Source: Tigriopus japonicus (taxonomy: Eukaryota; Arthropoda; Copepoda; Harpacticoida; Harpacticidae). Taken from it: 64,000 nucleotides of DNA. A program made the position numbers and the translations under genes. The notes beneath the pieces are model-generated. The model saw only the letters and a program-made list of their open reading frames with translations, did not search any database and had not been told where the DNA came from. Location: positions 14,709,530 through 14,773,529 of the forward strand of contig CM021317.1 of NCBI GenBank assembly GCA_010645155.1. The letters run 5' to 3'. This document shows positions 1 through 12,400 of this stretch, piece by piece (the first letter of the stretch is position 1; each line of letters opens with the position of its first letter).

Positions 1-245
1 CAACATTAGCTCATTCTTGAATAACAGGAAGGTGTATTCTTGCCAAAAGTTTCCCTTTCAATCTTGGATACGTGCGGACAACGCTTGTTTGTAACTCTCT
101 TTACTAATAAGTTCCTCTTCATCAATGCCATTTTCTAGCAATTGTGGGGATTTTTAGTATATTTTGAGTAACTTTAACCAACTCGTAGGTTTCCTGTTCT
201 CAGGTTTGTTTTTGTCAAAAGGTGGAAACGAGAGGAAATTTTCTG

Positions 246-395
246 ATGTGTTCGAGTTCGATTTTTGGTCAAGTGTTGCGACATTGGCCAATGTTTACTT
301 TTCTGGGTCAGAAAGCTTAACTCAACTAGACTCATCAGAACTTCGAGTCAAAAGTGAGAGCACTGAAAACTCGAAACACATCAGTAGTAATTCGT
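246..395 (+). repeat. Dispersed repeat, copy 1 of 2
   Basis: About 150 bp that align in direct orientation with 1595-1755. Both copies begin with a 'tcgagtt(c/t)gat' block followed by 'ttggtcaagtgttgcgacat'. Both end with a 'gagtcaaaa' block and 'gactcgaaacacatcagta' or a close variant. They differ by indels and many substitutions in the middle. No terminal inverted repeats were found, so the element class is unknown. Confidence 0.65.
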
Positions 396-1594
396 AATTC
401 GTTTGTTATTGGAATTTTGATCCCTCTATTGGGTAGGTTAGTTGAACTTTCGAGGACACTTGTTACAATTTTCAATATGTTCTTGGCCAATTTCAGGTTC
501 AGCACTGATTATGTTTGCCTAAAAATAGGAGTCATAAATAAATCACATTTTGGTGACGTGGCAATTCTTAATGTTCTTGCTTGTAAGTCTATTTAGCTCA
601 AGGGAATAACAATACGAAGTAAGTTTTAAGAATTTGCTTCGGAATTTTGCTTTTGTAGCATTGAAAAGTTTTGCTTGATCGTTTCAAGAGAGAATCTTAA
701 ATATTTTGAGCAAAAACACTTTTTCAGGGACATTTACGTTTTCCAGAATTTTCTTTTAGTCCAAATGCCAATCCTTAGAAGTTGTCAGAAAATCGCCGAA
801 GAGTGGGAAAAGAAGGAATGATTCCGTGTTTTCGGGGAAGTGGAGAAGGCTGAAAATTTTCAAGATATATTCAAAATGTCCATGATTGATTTTCGGTTGA
901 TTGAATGATCGATTCATCGAGTTGAATTTTCTTGGGCTGAAGTGACCAAAAACAACAAATTACACCATTAATGAGACCAAAAAAGGTTTTTAAGTCAAGT
1001 TTTGCCATGCCGTTCCCTATTTGTAGTTTTGAGCCAAAAATTTTACCACAACTTGATTTGTAGATAAACGAGAGCCATAGGTTCTTTCTCAAAAACGGCA
1101 ACACTGCTTATATGGTCGGATCACTCATAGAGGTCTATAGAGTGGAGATACTAGAGTAGTCCGGTTGTGAAATTTCATTGTGGGCAGCAAGGGCCATTCA
1201 TCATCAGCGACTAGTTGAAACTTGCCCAAACAAACGTATTTGCAGAAGGCAATTTTTTGAAAAACTTAAAGTTTTCGGCATGTGGCCTCCTGCTTACAGT
1301 TTGCTTCTCCCAAATTATACTAAGGTACTCAATGAAGATGATGAATTGATTCACAGGCATTAGTTCACGCAATTATAGGATTTGCCATTGAAAATACGTC
1401 TTGCGCACTTTCATTTGTACTATGATCTTCCCCTTGTTTGGGCAAGTATTTCACGATATTCTTAGGAAATATTTGCCTTTTCACGCAACTTATGGGCAAC
1501 TTTGGCCAGTATCAGCTACAAACAAGGCAGACAAAATGACGACAATGGCCTCTCTATACTCCTCTAAGGGATCACTTGTTTAGTAATGCTGTCT

Positions 1595-1755
1595 GTCTTT
1601 CGAGTTTGATATTTGGTCAAGTGTTGCGACATTGGTCCCTGTTTAGGTTTTTTGGTCAGAAAATAAACCACAACCACACTCATTGCAAGGCAAGTCACAT
1701 AAGCTCCGAGTCAAAAATGGCAGCACTGGAGACTCGAAACACATCAGTACGAGTT
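1595..1755 (+). repeat. Dispersed repeat, copy 2 of 2
   Basis: Second, diverged copy of the repeat at 246-395, same orientation and about 1.35 kb downstream. The ends are better conserved than the middle. The class is unknown. Confidence 0.65.
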
Positions 1756-1935
1756 ACTTAAAAAGTGGATCTTTAAAGGTCCAACCACAAGGAAAGTAGG
1801 TTAAACGACCAAGTTAGGCGCCCATTTTCCCACCATTAAATGTCGTTACTTTCAACAAATGAGTCCGAGAAACCGTAATCTGCATTGCTGAGTGATGACA
1901 ACTTGAACAGTAACTTATTTAGCTCAATGAATGGA

Positions 1936-1963
1936 TAGCCTTGCTGCTGCTGTTGTTGTTGTT
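1936..1963. repeat. Trinucleotide microsatellite (CTG/TTG)
   Basis: Run of CTG units changing into TTG units. On the minus strand it reads as a polyglutamine stretch in a 68-codon frame with no other coding sign, so it is treated as a simple repeat. Confidence 0.8.
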
Positions 1964-3330
1964 TACTCAGAAGATCAGGTTCGTAAGAATGCAATGAAAC
2001 CTGCTTGCCAAAAAAAATCTTTGGTTTTGCATTCCCCTTCAATCCATTGATGAACTTTTTCCAAGGAGGTTCTTACAACTCAACTCTTCATAATCAAATT
2101 TTACTGACTTGAACCAAACATATCTGGAATATGAGCGCCCTTGTAGCACATTGGAATATTGTTTTTGTACAAAGGGCCAGTTATGTATTTGGCTCTCTTG
2201 GGGAAAAATACGGCACGTGGCAAATTGATAGAACCACAATGCTTGCCCCACTTTATTCGAGGTAATGTAAAGCAATAAAAATGCTTGTTACGACCACTAA
2301 TTTTCGATTGTGTTCTGATATTCTAAACACCCTGTGGACCTCATCAAACTGTTATCTTTAGCCAAGCTTTAGAAATGAATTATTTTAAGCATGTTGCCTT
2401 TATCTGTTCCTAAGTTATATAGTTCAAAATTGCTAAGGTCTCTTTCTGATAGTGTAGTCAAATTTAAGATAAATCGTTTTTGATGAACCAACACTTCAAA
2501 ATTGTTTTTTTAGTGGAATTATCCAAGACACTGCATGAAATCATTTTTTTATTGGCGAATCATGTCTCTGATCAGCGTATACTTTTTACCTAAAGCTGAG
2601 AAGATAAACAAATAAATAGATGACAGCACTACTTGTTAAACTTATTTTTGACCTTGATCCAATTGTTCAGGTAAAATACTCGCACATTAAGATGTTTCCT
2701 TTTGCTTTGCTTTAATTTTTAAGGACTCCCTTAATATCAGATGTGGAAAACATTTCGAAATGCAAGAAGAAATGATCATTAGTCTTATTCGCAACATCTA
2801 AAAGACAACTTGGCTTTTGGCTTTAAAACTTAGGAAAAATAAATGAAGAAAGGGTCCCCTTCTCTTATGTTTCTTCATTCCCTCCACAACATATAAATAA
2901 CATTGAAGAAAACTCAATTAACTAGTTTGATCTAGAACGATATTTTCCGTCATTGAATGTATGTTCCTGCTATTGTTCAATACCACAACTCTCAATAAAT
3001 ATCAATGAATAAGTAACAAAAAATGGTTGATTTCAAGTATGCGTCATCCAAAGGTGAATCATCCAAAACTTGGACCCCAAAGAGCATTCTTACCTATGAC
3101 ATTGGCACTTGTTCCAAGGCCAGCATGAGAACACTCTTTTCCGATTCAATGCTTGTCACCTCATTTGCACTTTAAATTTCACCTCTATTTTTTCACTTGG
3201 CCAGAAATTATGATTCGTCCAATCGGGCACGTTGTTAGAAGGCTTGCAACCCACTAATACACTTCTGGTGTGTCGAGTGTTCCCTGTACAATATTAGTAA
3301 TAGTTTGGCGGGACTCCCTCCCTCTTCTTG

Positions 3331-3366
3331 TTCCTCCTCCTCCTCCTCCTCCCCCCACCACCACCT
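3331..3366. repeat. TCC/CCA microsatellite
   Basis: Seven TCC-type units followed by CCA units. It produces artificial polyproline and polyglutamate open frames on the two strands. Confidence 0.8.
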
Positions 3367-4390
3367 TGTTCTACTCATGGGACACGTTGTCGTCTTGTGG
3401 TCCAAACTTGGACCACCCATGGACTGGACCGGTAGTCGAGTGGATATTGTTGTACTATGCGTATGAGTGGAGATGTCTTGAAAGCAAAGCAGCCACCTCG
3501 ATCCAATTGTCGGTCGACCTCCAGCCATCGCTTTCTGGCAAAATTTGGACCACTTTCCGAATCTGCAAAAGCTACAAGTGTAATTGCTTCACAACGCTTT
3601 TGTTACTCTATGGAAAACTTCAGGTGAAGTTGTTCAATTTATTAGAAATAACCTGTGAGACGACTCGCCAATACAGGGTGATTTTTCTCAATCGATTCAT
3701 TCAATACCCGCTACTCGAACCCGTTTTTTTTCGAACATTTTATATAATAGTGCAACTCATCGCACAGTTGGTAAAACGTGCTTTTTGTCCTGAAGAAAAG
3801 AAAAACTATGTTTTCAAATACTAAGAGACTAAGAGACCATACTTCCTTTTTGCAAAAAAAACATAGAATTAAATGTACTGTGGATTCGGATTTGAACAGA
3901 ACTCGGCTCGGACCTGGAGACATCTATCTTATCCCTAAAATGAAAATGCAAGAGCAATCAAAAAAAGAAAAACATCTTTTAAAGGATTTATTTTTACATT
4001 TTCAAAAGTATTTCATGTTCTTTAGAGTTTGAACAAAAGATTTTTTTCATCAGTGAGACCAGAAACAAATTTCTTTAAGATTCAGGAATGACTCTAAAGA
4101 AGACAAAAAACAAAAAATGCATTCCACCAAAAATCTCCACCCACTCAAAACGAAACTGAATAAAAACAACTTCCATCTTAAAGCCTTATCGGAAAATCGG
4201 AAAAATCATTTTCGAAACGATTGTTAAACGTTTCCCTAACATGATCTACAACACACTACAATGAATCTACAAGAGTAGTTCACCTCCCGAAGGGACGTTT
4301 ACCTGTGCCAAAGCAAGCAATAAGGCCGCTTGTTACCTGTCCTCTTCGCTCTTTGGTTCGTCATCTTGATGGCCGTAATTTCTTAACGCG

Positions 4391-4438
4391 CTAGCTAGCT
4401 TGCTTGCTTGCTTACTAAAATGGTTGGTTGGTTGGTTG
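4391..4438. repeat. Tetranucleotide microsatellites (TTGC and TGGT)
   Basis: Two adjacent tetranucleotide tracts: CTAG/TTGC units, then four TGGT units. A further short TTGG tract lies near 4605-4622. Confidence 0.8.
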
Positions 4439-6448
4439 AGTAGGCTTGCAGAGTAGGAGCCACAACGAGGGTGATTATTTCACCTGCTTGAGTGGAAAAG
4501 GTGGTGGTTCACTCACTCCGACACAGGTACAATGAAGATCCTCATTCTGATATTCCCAGCTTTCTTTCAGTTCCATGAGTTCAAAAACCAATGCTCGCTA
4601 CTCGTTGGGTTGGTTGGTTGGCGGAAAGCTTGCCGAAACATGGATATTGGCATGCATGTGTGGATGGATCATGTACAATGTACCTGCTTATGGGAGCGCT
4701 GTTTATGTTGAATTCGACTAGTTCCGAGGTATCAAACAGATAGATAGTCCAAGCAAGATTTGGTTGGAATGAAATGAGGTGAAGGTTGTTATGAAAGTTC
4801 AGTCCTCTGAGATTTGCTCCATGAAAGGCTTGGTATTCATTGAAAAAACATGGATCACTATAATTTATGATTTACTAGATTGTCCAAAATGCAAGATTTT
4901 TAAAGTAGGTCATCGGAATAATCGTAAAGACCGGATAAGTGAATATGGATTTTAATATCGGATAAATATGGATGAACGGAAGGAGGTCTTAATGGTATGA
5001 AGTGTAGAGAAAGAATGACGTGGGGAACAGAAGGAGAAAGGAGAAGGTTATAATCGGAAAGATACATCCACAGAAACACAACCTATGTTTCACAATCACT
5101 CCAGTCATCTTTATGACAGGTTCTCAAAGTATATTTTGCGTTCATATGAGAACCCAAAATATTGTTAATTCGTGTCAATCCCAAAACAGAAGCTCGAATG
5201 ATACTGTAGTTCTTTCAAAATGATTGGAAGTATAGTCTCACTACATAGATTTACGAGTATATACTCAAATGTACTTGCACAAATCTCGACTTCGAGCGTT
5301 TTGAAAGTATACACAAAAATTATACTTCAAAACAGCATGAAAACCGACGCCTTGAGTGGCGAACGAGTGTTCGAGGAATCAAATAATTTTTTTGAATATT
5401 TCTTTATGGTTTACATTTCCGACTTATTCGTCTTCAAAAATATGACCTGTAATAGCCATGAATACGGCATCGACCATCGAGACTTCCAATACATCTGAAA
5501 TGAATCCTGTCCCTGTCCTCCTCCATCCAATAGTTCTCTTTACCTAACCCAAGGACATCTTAATTTCTCGTTGAGTCATCCTTGCTTAAGCCCGTGGACG
5601 GCTTATGGTGGGCCTTAGCCTGCCTGCAGTTTTTTAGTGGATTTTGGACCCATTGTCAATCCCAAAACGGAGTTGACGGCAGAATTGAGAGTACATGAGC
5701 ATTTGGGGAGCCCATTTTGCGCTTTCAAATTTTCGTCTAAGTTTTTAGGCCGCAACTCAGTCCGGAATTGGAGGTCTAGCAGATTTTCAAATAAGTAGTT
5801 TTTGTTGCTTCTTAATTACTTTCAGCTCGATTCAAATAATATGACAGGGGGAGTGATGGTAAAAACAATTCAGATCTTTGTTCCAAGGCTTCAAGGTCAA
5901 AATGAGCCGCTTTAAAGAGGCCTTGTTGTTTGTTGTTGTTCATGGGAAAAAATGACTATTTTGCGATACTGTGCATCTGTCCAGAAAGTTTTTAGAAAGA
6001 ATGACACTGGGAAAGTATGAATATTCCAATTGATAAAGAGAGTTAACATCCCACCAAAGTATCTCAAAATGCCTTACTAAATCATAAGGTTCAAAAGATT
6101 CCGCTTCAACTGTGGTTTGATAAAAAGTGATCAATATAGGTTGGGATAGCTTGCGAGAAGTGTAGAATAATTTTTTTGACCCATTTTCTGTCCTAATGGG
6201 ACCGCTATTATGAGGTGCTTCGTTGAAAGTTCATTTGATTCACGCATCCTAAAACGATACTTACTTTCCATTGATTTCAAACAAAAACTGACATAACTTA
6301 ACACATCTGAGTTACTGCATTTTTATGAAAAATAAGACTAAATTTGAACGCTTGCGGAATGCAGACGATTAAGATAATTAATATACCGTAAAAGACGCTT
6401 GGATTTCATCCAAGTAAAAATTATTCGACTGTTCGGGGACTAAAGTGT

Positions 6449-6454
6449 TTTATT
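6449..6454 (-). terminator. Polyadenylation signal of the serpin gene
   Basis: AATAAA on the minus strand, about 20 bp downstream of the serpin stop codon (6473-6475). This spacing suits a short 3' UTR. Confidence 0.6.
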
Positions 6455-6472
6455 AAGATTCTTGTGAACAGT

Positions 6473-9400
6473 TCAGGGTGACATGTATTTGCCGAAGAAA
6501 ATAGTCACTCCGGTCGTGAGATCTTTAATGAGAAACAGGAAGGGTCGATTGCACTCGAACGGCTCCGGGACTTCAGCTTCGATGGCCCGAAAATTGGCTC
6601 CCGTAGCAGCGGCCGCCTCGGTCCCTTCTTCATTGACCTCGATGAAAGCTTTTTGAACCACTTGGTCCACATGAATCGGGGATGGCGATATGCCCGAGAA
6701 GTTGGCTGATCCCGGATGGAACATGCCTCCAGCGCCTAAATTGATCATGGCGGGAACGAGGTCCATCCGGAGCTCAATCTGGAACTTGGGTAATGAGATG
6801 GCCACAAGTCGATTTTCGAGGTAGCCGTCAAGGTTAAGGAGATTCAAGTGCCCAGGCATGTTCTCCTCAATAACGGAGAGGCGATCGTTTTTATTGGGCA
6901 GAATCAAGTACATGGCCAAGCGTCCACCGGCATAGGGCAACTTCAGGAGACGGGCATCCAAACCCGGCACCCGTCCAATGGCATAGGTGTCCTCACTCCG
7001 CATGAAATGTACCTTTTGACCCGGGTAAATGTCCTCCGGAAAGAAATCCGAAAGTTGCGTATTGATAGGGTCAAAGGCCAGAGCCCAGCGACCTTTGAAA
7101 TAGACGGCGTTCACCATGACCAGTTTGGTGTGGGCTTGAATGGAACCGGGTTCCAAGAGGTCGACAATCTTCTGGTTGGTTTGAACCGCTATCAATCGGT
7201 TGATCTGTTCCCGAGCTTCCTGTCCGGGTCCAAAGTCCATATTGAGGAGAAGAGCGTCGAAGGCCGATGAGGCCTTGGCTCGAAAAGACTCTCGAATGGA
7301 ATATGCGTTGTTGAGGAAGATGCGTTGAACCATGCTAAGCGTGACGTTCTCATCCGAACGGAAATTTTCGTTCAACGTCTGATAAGCTCGGATCAAGAGA
7401 TCCTCGGAACAAGGCAAACTCATGGCGTTCCTGAGTTCTGAGGTGGTTGGCTCTGGAAAAAGCAAAAATATGCGATTTTTAGCACGCTAGAGAATTTCTT
7501 GATCAAGTCTGTTTGATTCCAAAGATAAAGGAAAGGAAAAAACAAATAAGGGAAAATGTCAGAGAGAAGGAAACTTTTTTGACAGGGAATCGGAGAGTCA
7601 GAAGCGAGATCAGATTTACTTGACAGATATTTAGGTAACTATAGTAAAAGAGCCATATGTCTTTTTTATGCTTTTTCGTTGATGATTTAACAGAGGCCAT
7701 TATCCTGTTTACATATAGCCGAATAAATTTGATTCATGAAAAGTGCACCTACTCACATTCAAGATAGAACATTATCATTTTTGCGATCACAAGTCCGTCA
7801 GGCCCCAAGATTAAAGGCTACGCTTTTCATTACGTTTATTGGCCAAACTTTTTCATTTCATTTTGAAGACCCATCACAAGCTAGCATGTATAGGATAGAT
7901 TATCGAGATGTTTAGAATAATGACAATGAATGATGTGTGTCTCAAAATTTATGTTCACAATTTTATTAGCAACGGCCATAATCGACTAAAGCCCTCTTAA
8001 CTCTTTCAGGACGTTTGGGTGTTATAACACTCAAACACTATTCTCATTTTAAATTGATTTTCTGTCGCCCCGGGAATCTTTAACATTTTTTCAGTTAAAA
8101 AGAGTTGCTCATGGGAGAAATACCTTCATTTTTGTCTTTAAGGTTTGAAATTTGAACGAAATTTAACGAAGTTACGTCAAGAAGAATTCCGGAGGTAATT
8201 CTTTTAATTTCCCAAGTACTAAAGCTGTTGTCAAATTAGTTGTACAATACTAATTAAGTTGCCCTTTTATACTATAATACTTCTTATGTTTTTGCATGTG
8301 TGGGCGAAGTTTTAAGTATTTTTACAATATTTTTTATGAACAGTGAGCCTTTAAATTAAATTTTGGGTTTTACAATACCCAATTGTCTGGAACTGCTCTT
8401 TACATTTACGGCATTTTGTATGATGAAAATGAAAAATGAAAATTTTGTATGACAAAAATGTCCATTTTTGACCACAAAAAGCGAAAAAAAACGCTCCGGG
8501 TTTATGAAAAACCAAATTCATGAGCAATCTATGTAGGTTTTTGATCGTATTAAGTATATGAAAAATCTTCAATTTTGATTGTTTTGGCATGACAGGTCAA
8601 AATAATAATCAGTATTAACTAAGTAAATCATACTTAGAATTTTTTTTTGAAAAACAGTGATCTAATTATCTTCACATCACTAAGTTGAATGCTCATTTGT
8701 AAATTTAAGGAAATTTACTTAACAGGCGTGTGAATATGATTTATCTCGAAGAACCATGCTTAATTTGGACCAAAAGCGATTTTTCAAAATCTTACAGAAT
8801 TTCACAAATTTTGAATTGAACACGTACCTACAAGCCCTTTTGATGATTCAAAAGGTATTTAAAACTATGTATTTTAAGTGTGCTTTAGATTATATTTTTA
8901 TCATTTTGACTTGCGACTAAATGTAAAAAAATGAAGAATTTTCATGGTGTTTGTGTGAAACCTACGACTTCTTTCTTTGCAATGCAAACGGGCAAAGCTG
9001 TTTTGATGATTTTCATGCACTTTTATAACATCACAAAGTAATAAAAGAAGCCGAAGTTATGAATATCTTTAGCCCTTTCATTCCAATTGGGTGTTGTGGC
9101 ACCCAAAAAATTAACCTTTGATATAGTCACGGTCATGCAATATAACACATTAAATTTGTTGTATTTAATACCAGTGCTATAGTACCTTTCTACCTTAAAA
9201 ATATTTCACGTGTTCAGTGTGTAACAAAAGTTTCATCCTGAAAGAGTTAAAGAGTTTTCTTTGATTGGGGATGTGAGTTCCTTTCTATTCTTTCTTACAT
9301 TGTGACTACCTTGATTTTTGTGTGCCAAGGCATGCCGCAAGTATAGAGAATGTGAACTAAATATATCGGTGTAACAATTTCCCCCCATAAGTGGAGACAA

Positions 9401-12400
9401 ACAAAAGGGAGGTAAAAGCTCAAAGTCAATCACATATTGGTCACATATTGTTAATCATTTTACAATTGTCATCTTAAGTATGCAAAAGTAAATTATCCTA
9501 ACCAGAACATTAGCTTTAAGTAAAGTCACTTGACGTAACTGTCTTTAGTGATTTATCCGCACTTATTTCTTGACTAGGTTTAACAAACTGCCCCACCCAG
9601 CACTTGCTTATCATCTCATTTTGGCTACCCTACTGTTCCTCTGCACTTCGGCCTAGCTGACCAGCACAGATATGAGGATAAAAGGGCTAGATTTCACTAG
9701 ATTTGGAATTGTTCACAACCTCTATACTTCTAAGATTCATTTCAATATAGGCCGCATGTTAACGCACTTGAGAGTATGGCATTGTCAAGTCGAATTAGCA
9801 TTCGTCGAGCATATACTCTCTCCAGCTGCTGCCTTTCAAACACAGGAGTTGTCACAAGTATATACTCGAGGCTGGTTAATCTGATTTGTTTTATTGAGAG
9901 TGTACTCTAGAACCGCTAAATTGACCTGATTCTGGGATGCCTGAGCTATTTGAATTTGGTGCGTTTTCTTGCGGCCTATGATTTAGCAACAATTCAATTG
10001 GACATGGAGCAAATAGTCACTATTTGCTGCACAACAATGAACTAACTTTTAGCTAACGTTATGATTACATAAGGCCGCATAGTAACACAGCTATTTTAAA
10101 TAGATAGAGCAAACTAAAATCAAGTCAGATTAACGGGCCTCGAGTATATACTCGCGACAGCCATTTGAAATAGCTGCGTTACTATGTGACCTTATATAAA
10201 AATAATGTAAGCTAAAAGTTAGTTCATTGTTGTGTAGCAAATAGTGGCTAATTGTTCAATGTGGCAAGATTAATTTATCATCGCAGAATTCATAGAACAA
10301 AACGTAATTAAAATCTTGGATATTCACGCTTGAAGTGTGCATCTCCAGACACAAAAATGTGACCTAATACATTAGGTTTTATCCCAAAATCTTCTTTTGA
10401 GTTCTCCATAGTTGAATAAAATACCGACTTCATTATGTCTTGATCCAATAGAGTCTCACGATTCAAAACGTGGAGTGTACACAGGATTAAGAGACCCTGT
10501 CCATGTAGTAGCTTCTTTCGCTTTTTAGCCAAGTTTTATCAGTGTTTGGTATTTCTTTTTCATTTCATCTAGAGCCATTTATTCTAACTACAAAAGCTGT
10601 GTTCATGTAATGCACGAAAATTGCATTGGTTTGTCACAACGGTGTCCAAAAGTCCACATGTCTGAAAGCTTCCCCAACTCCATTTTGAATGTCTGAAATT
10701 GGTCGCTCTGATTTCGTTGACGGCCCTCTTGTCTTCACCTTTTCCCCTTTTTCTCCTTCCTCATATGTAAAGGGTGACTAATTTTGAAACTGAAGTTGAC
10801 ATTTTTAACTTGTAATAACTTCAAAATGAGGCAAAAATCTCGATGTCCTTAAAATTTAAGACTGTTTTTTTGAAACAATAATTAACAACTTACTGTTAAC
10901 TGCTACCAATTTTAAATCACTGGGGATGTACGAGAGGCATTCAAACTTAGCAAAGTGAAGAGCGTATTATCGGAATTTCTTTACCTCTAAAGTCCAAGAA
11001 ATGCTATAAATGCCGCTGGAGGTCGCTTTTTTTCGACTCTCAATACATTTGATTAAAGGTGACTCAAATGCTCTTTTATCTCAGCCCACTAGTCTCCGTT
11101 CACTTGAAATTATAATCATCAAACAAAAAACCAACATTTTTTGAGGTTTACTGTCACACTTTACTTAGGCATTTCACGGCTTCCAATGGATGAGTGTAAT
11201 CGAACGAATTCAGCTGGGGATTCTGGGGACAAAATGACTAGGGATGGGTCAGAACTAGGTTCTGACATTTTACAGGTTCAGTTTGCTACGTGAGGAACAA
11301 ATTCTTATTTGAATTGATTGTCAAAATGAAGAAAACGAGTTGGGCTAACGAATTTTGATTAAATTTTATGGAGGGTGAGTCTCGACTCCGACGCATCCCT
11401 AGCCATTTTGGCCCTAGAATCCCCAGCTGAATTCGTTCGATTACACTTATCCATTGTTTAAAGCACCATTTGACCTTCACAAAAACGAATCTATTTACCC
11501 CATAAAGTCTAGTGTGTACTCAAAAAGCAACAGTTCCATGATGACGTCACACCTCTTCATGAAAGGTTTCTTACAAGGATAAGTGTATGACCTTCTAAAA
11601 TGTAGGAGGCTGCGTCAACGATAAGCTTATTATACCTGGCCTGATTTCTTGCGGAGTTGGGTGCTAAAAGAAGTAATATCAATAAACTCAATCGCCTCCT
11701 CCGTCCTTTTGGATAAAGAAATGGTGGGCAAAATGCTTTCAGAATAATTGGATTTGCCATCTCCCTAACCTGTCAGCCTTTGATCTCTGAACCTGAGCTC
11801 TGTGAAGCCAATTACATTCAAGTGCATGGTACACACACACTTAGATTGTACATTCTGGCTGCTTCTATTTCGAGAATGATCAGGTTACCGGGAAGCTGCT
11901 CAAAAAGAATTAAAAATCTCCGAATCTAACACGAGACAATCAACATGTTCCAACATGCTTTCATTCAGCATGTTTTTATTAAGAAACAACTGAAAAACAT
12001 GGACTTCATGTATTGTGCGTAGACCAATCGTCTTTCAGACTTGTCTTTGACAAAGAACAATAGCTAACAAATCGGATTATCTTGTTTTCCTTGGAACCTC
12101 ATTAGCCGACAAATTTGTGACCCAGCTCTCAACCAAAACAGAAAGAAGGGTTGATTGACAGTGGGTGAAACGTGGTAAATTTTCAGTCCAACTTTTGATA
12201 TGGTTATAAGGTTATTTTTGGGGGGGTAATTTGCAACCGCAATAATTTTTCTTTAATTACATGTGAAAGAGAGTGCTTACCAGGAGCAACAAATGGAATG
12301 ACAAATTGCTTCACTTTGCTCAGTAATTGCCTCATTTCATGGGTCTTTGGAGATGACAGACGTCTCTATGGAAATTTAAGTTATTCCTAATAAAAGTTTG

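Larger units (their letters stand above)
1..6448. other. Gene-free stretch
   Basis: I see no convincing coding region here. Open frames are short, lack splice-compatible continuation and show no recognisable domain. The longest (plus strand, 3270-3824) reads through a TCC/CCA microsatellite and looks like chance. The stretch holds a diverged direct repeat pair (246-395 and 1595-1755) and several simple repeats. AT-rich intergenic DNA is the best description. Confidence 0.6.

Noticed and set aside
3270..3824. 184-codon plus-strand open frame
   Set aside because: It starts in non-homologous sequence, reads through a TCC/CCA microsatellite as polyproline and has no domain or splice support.
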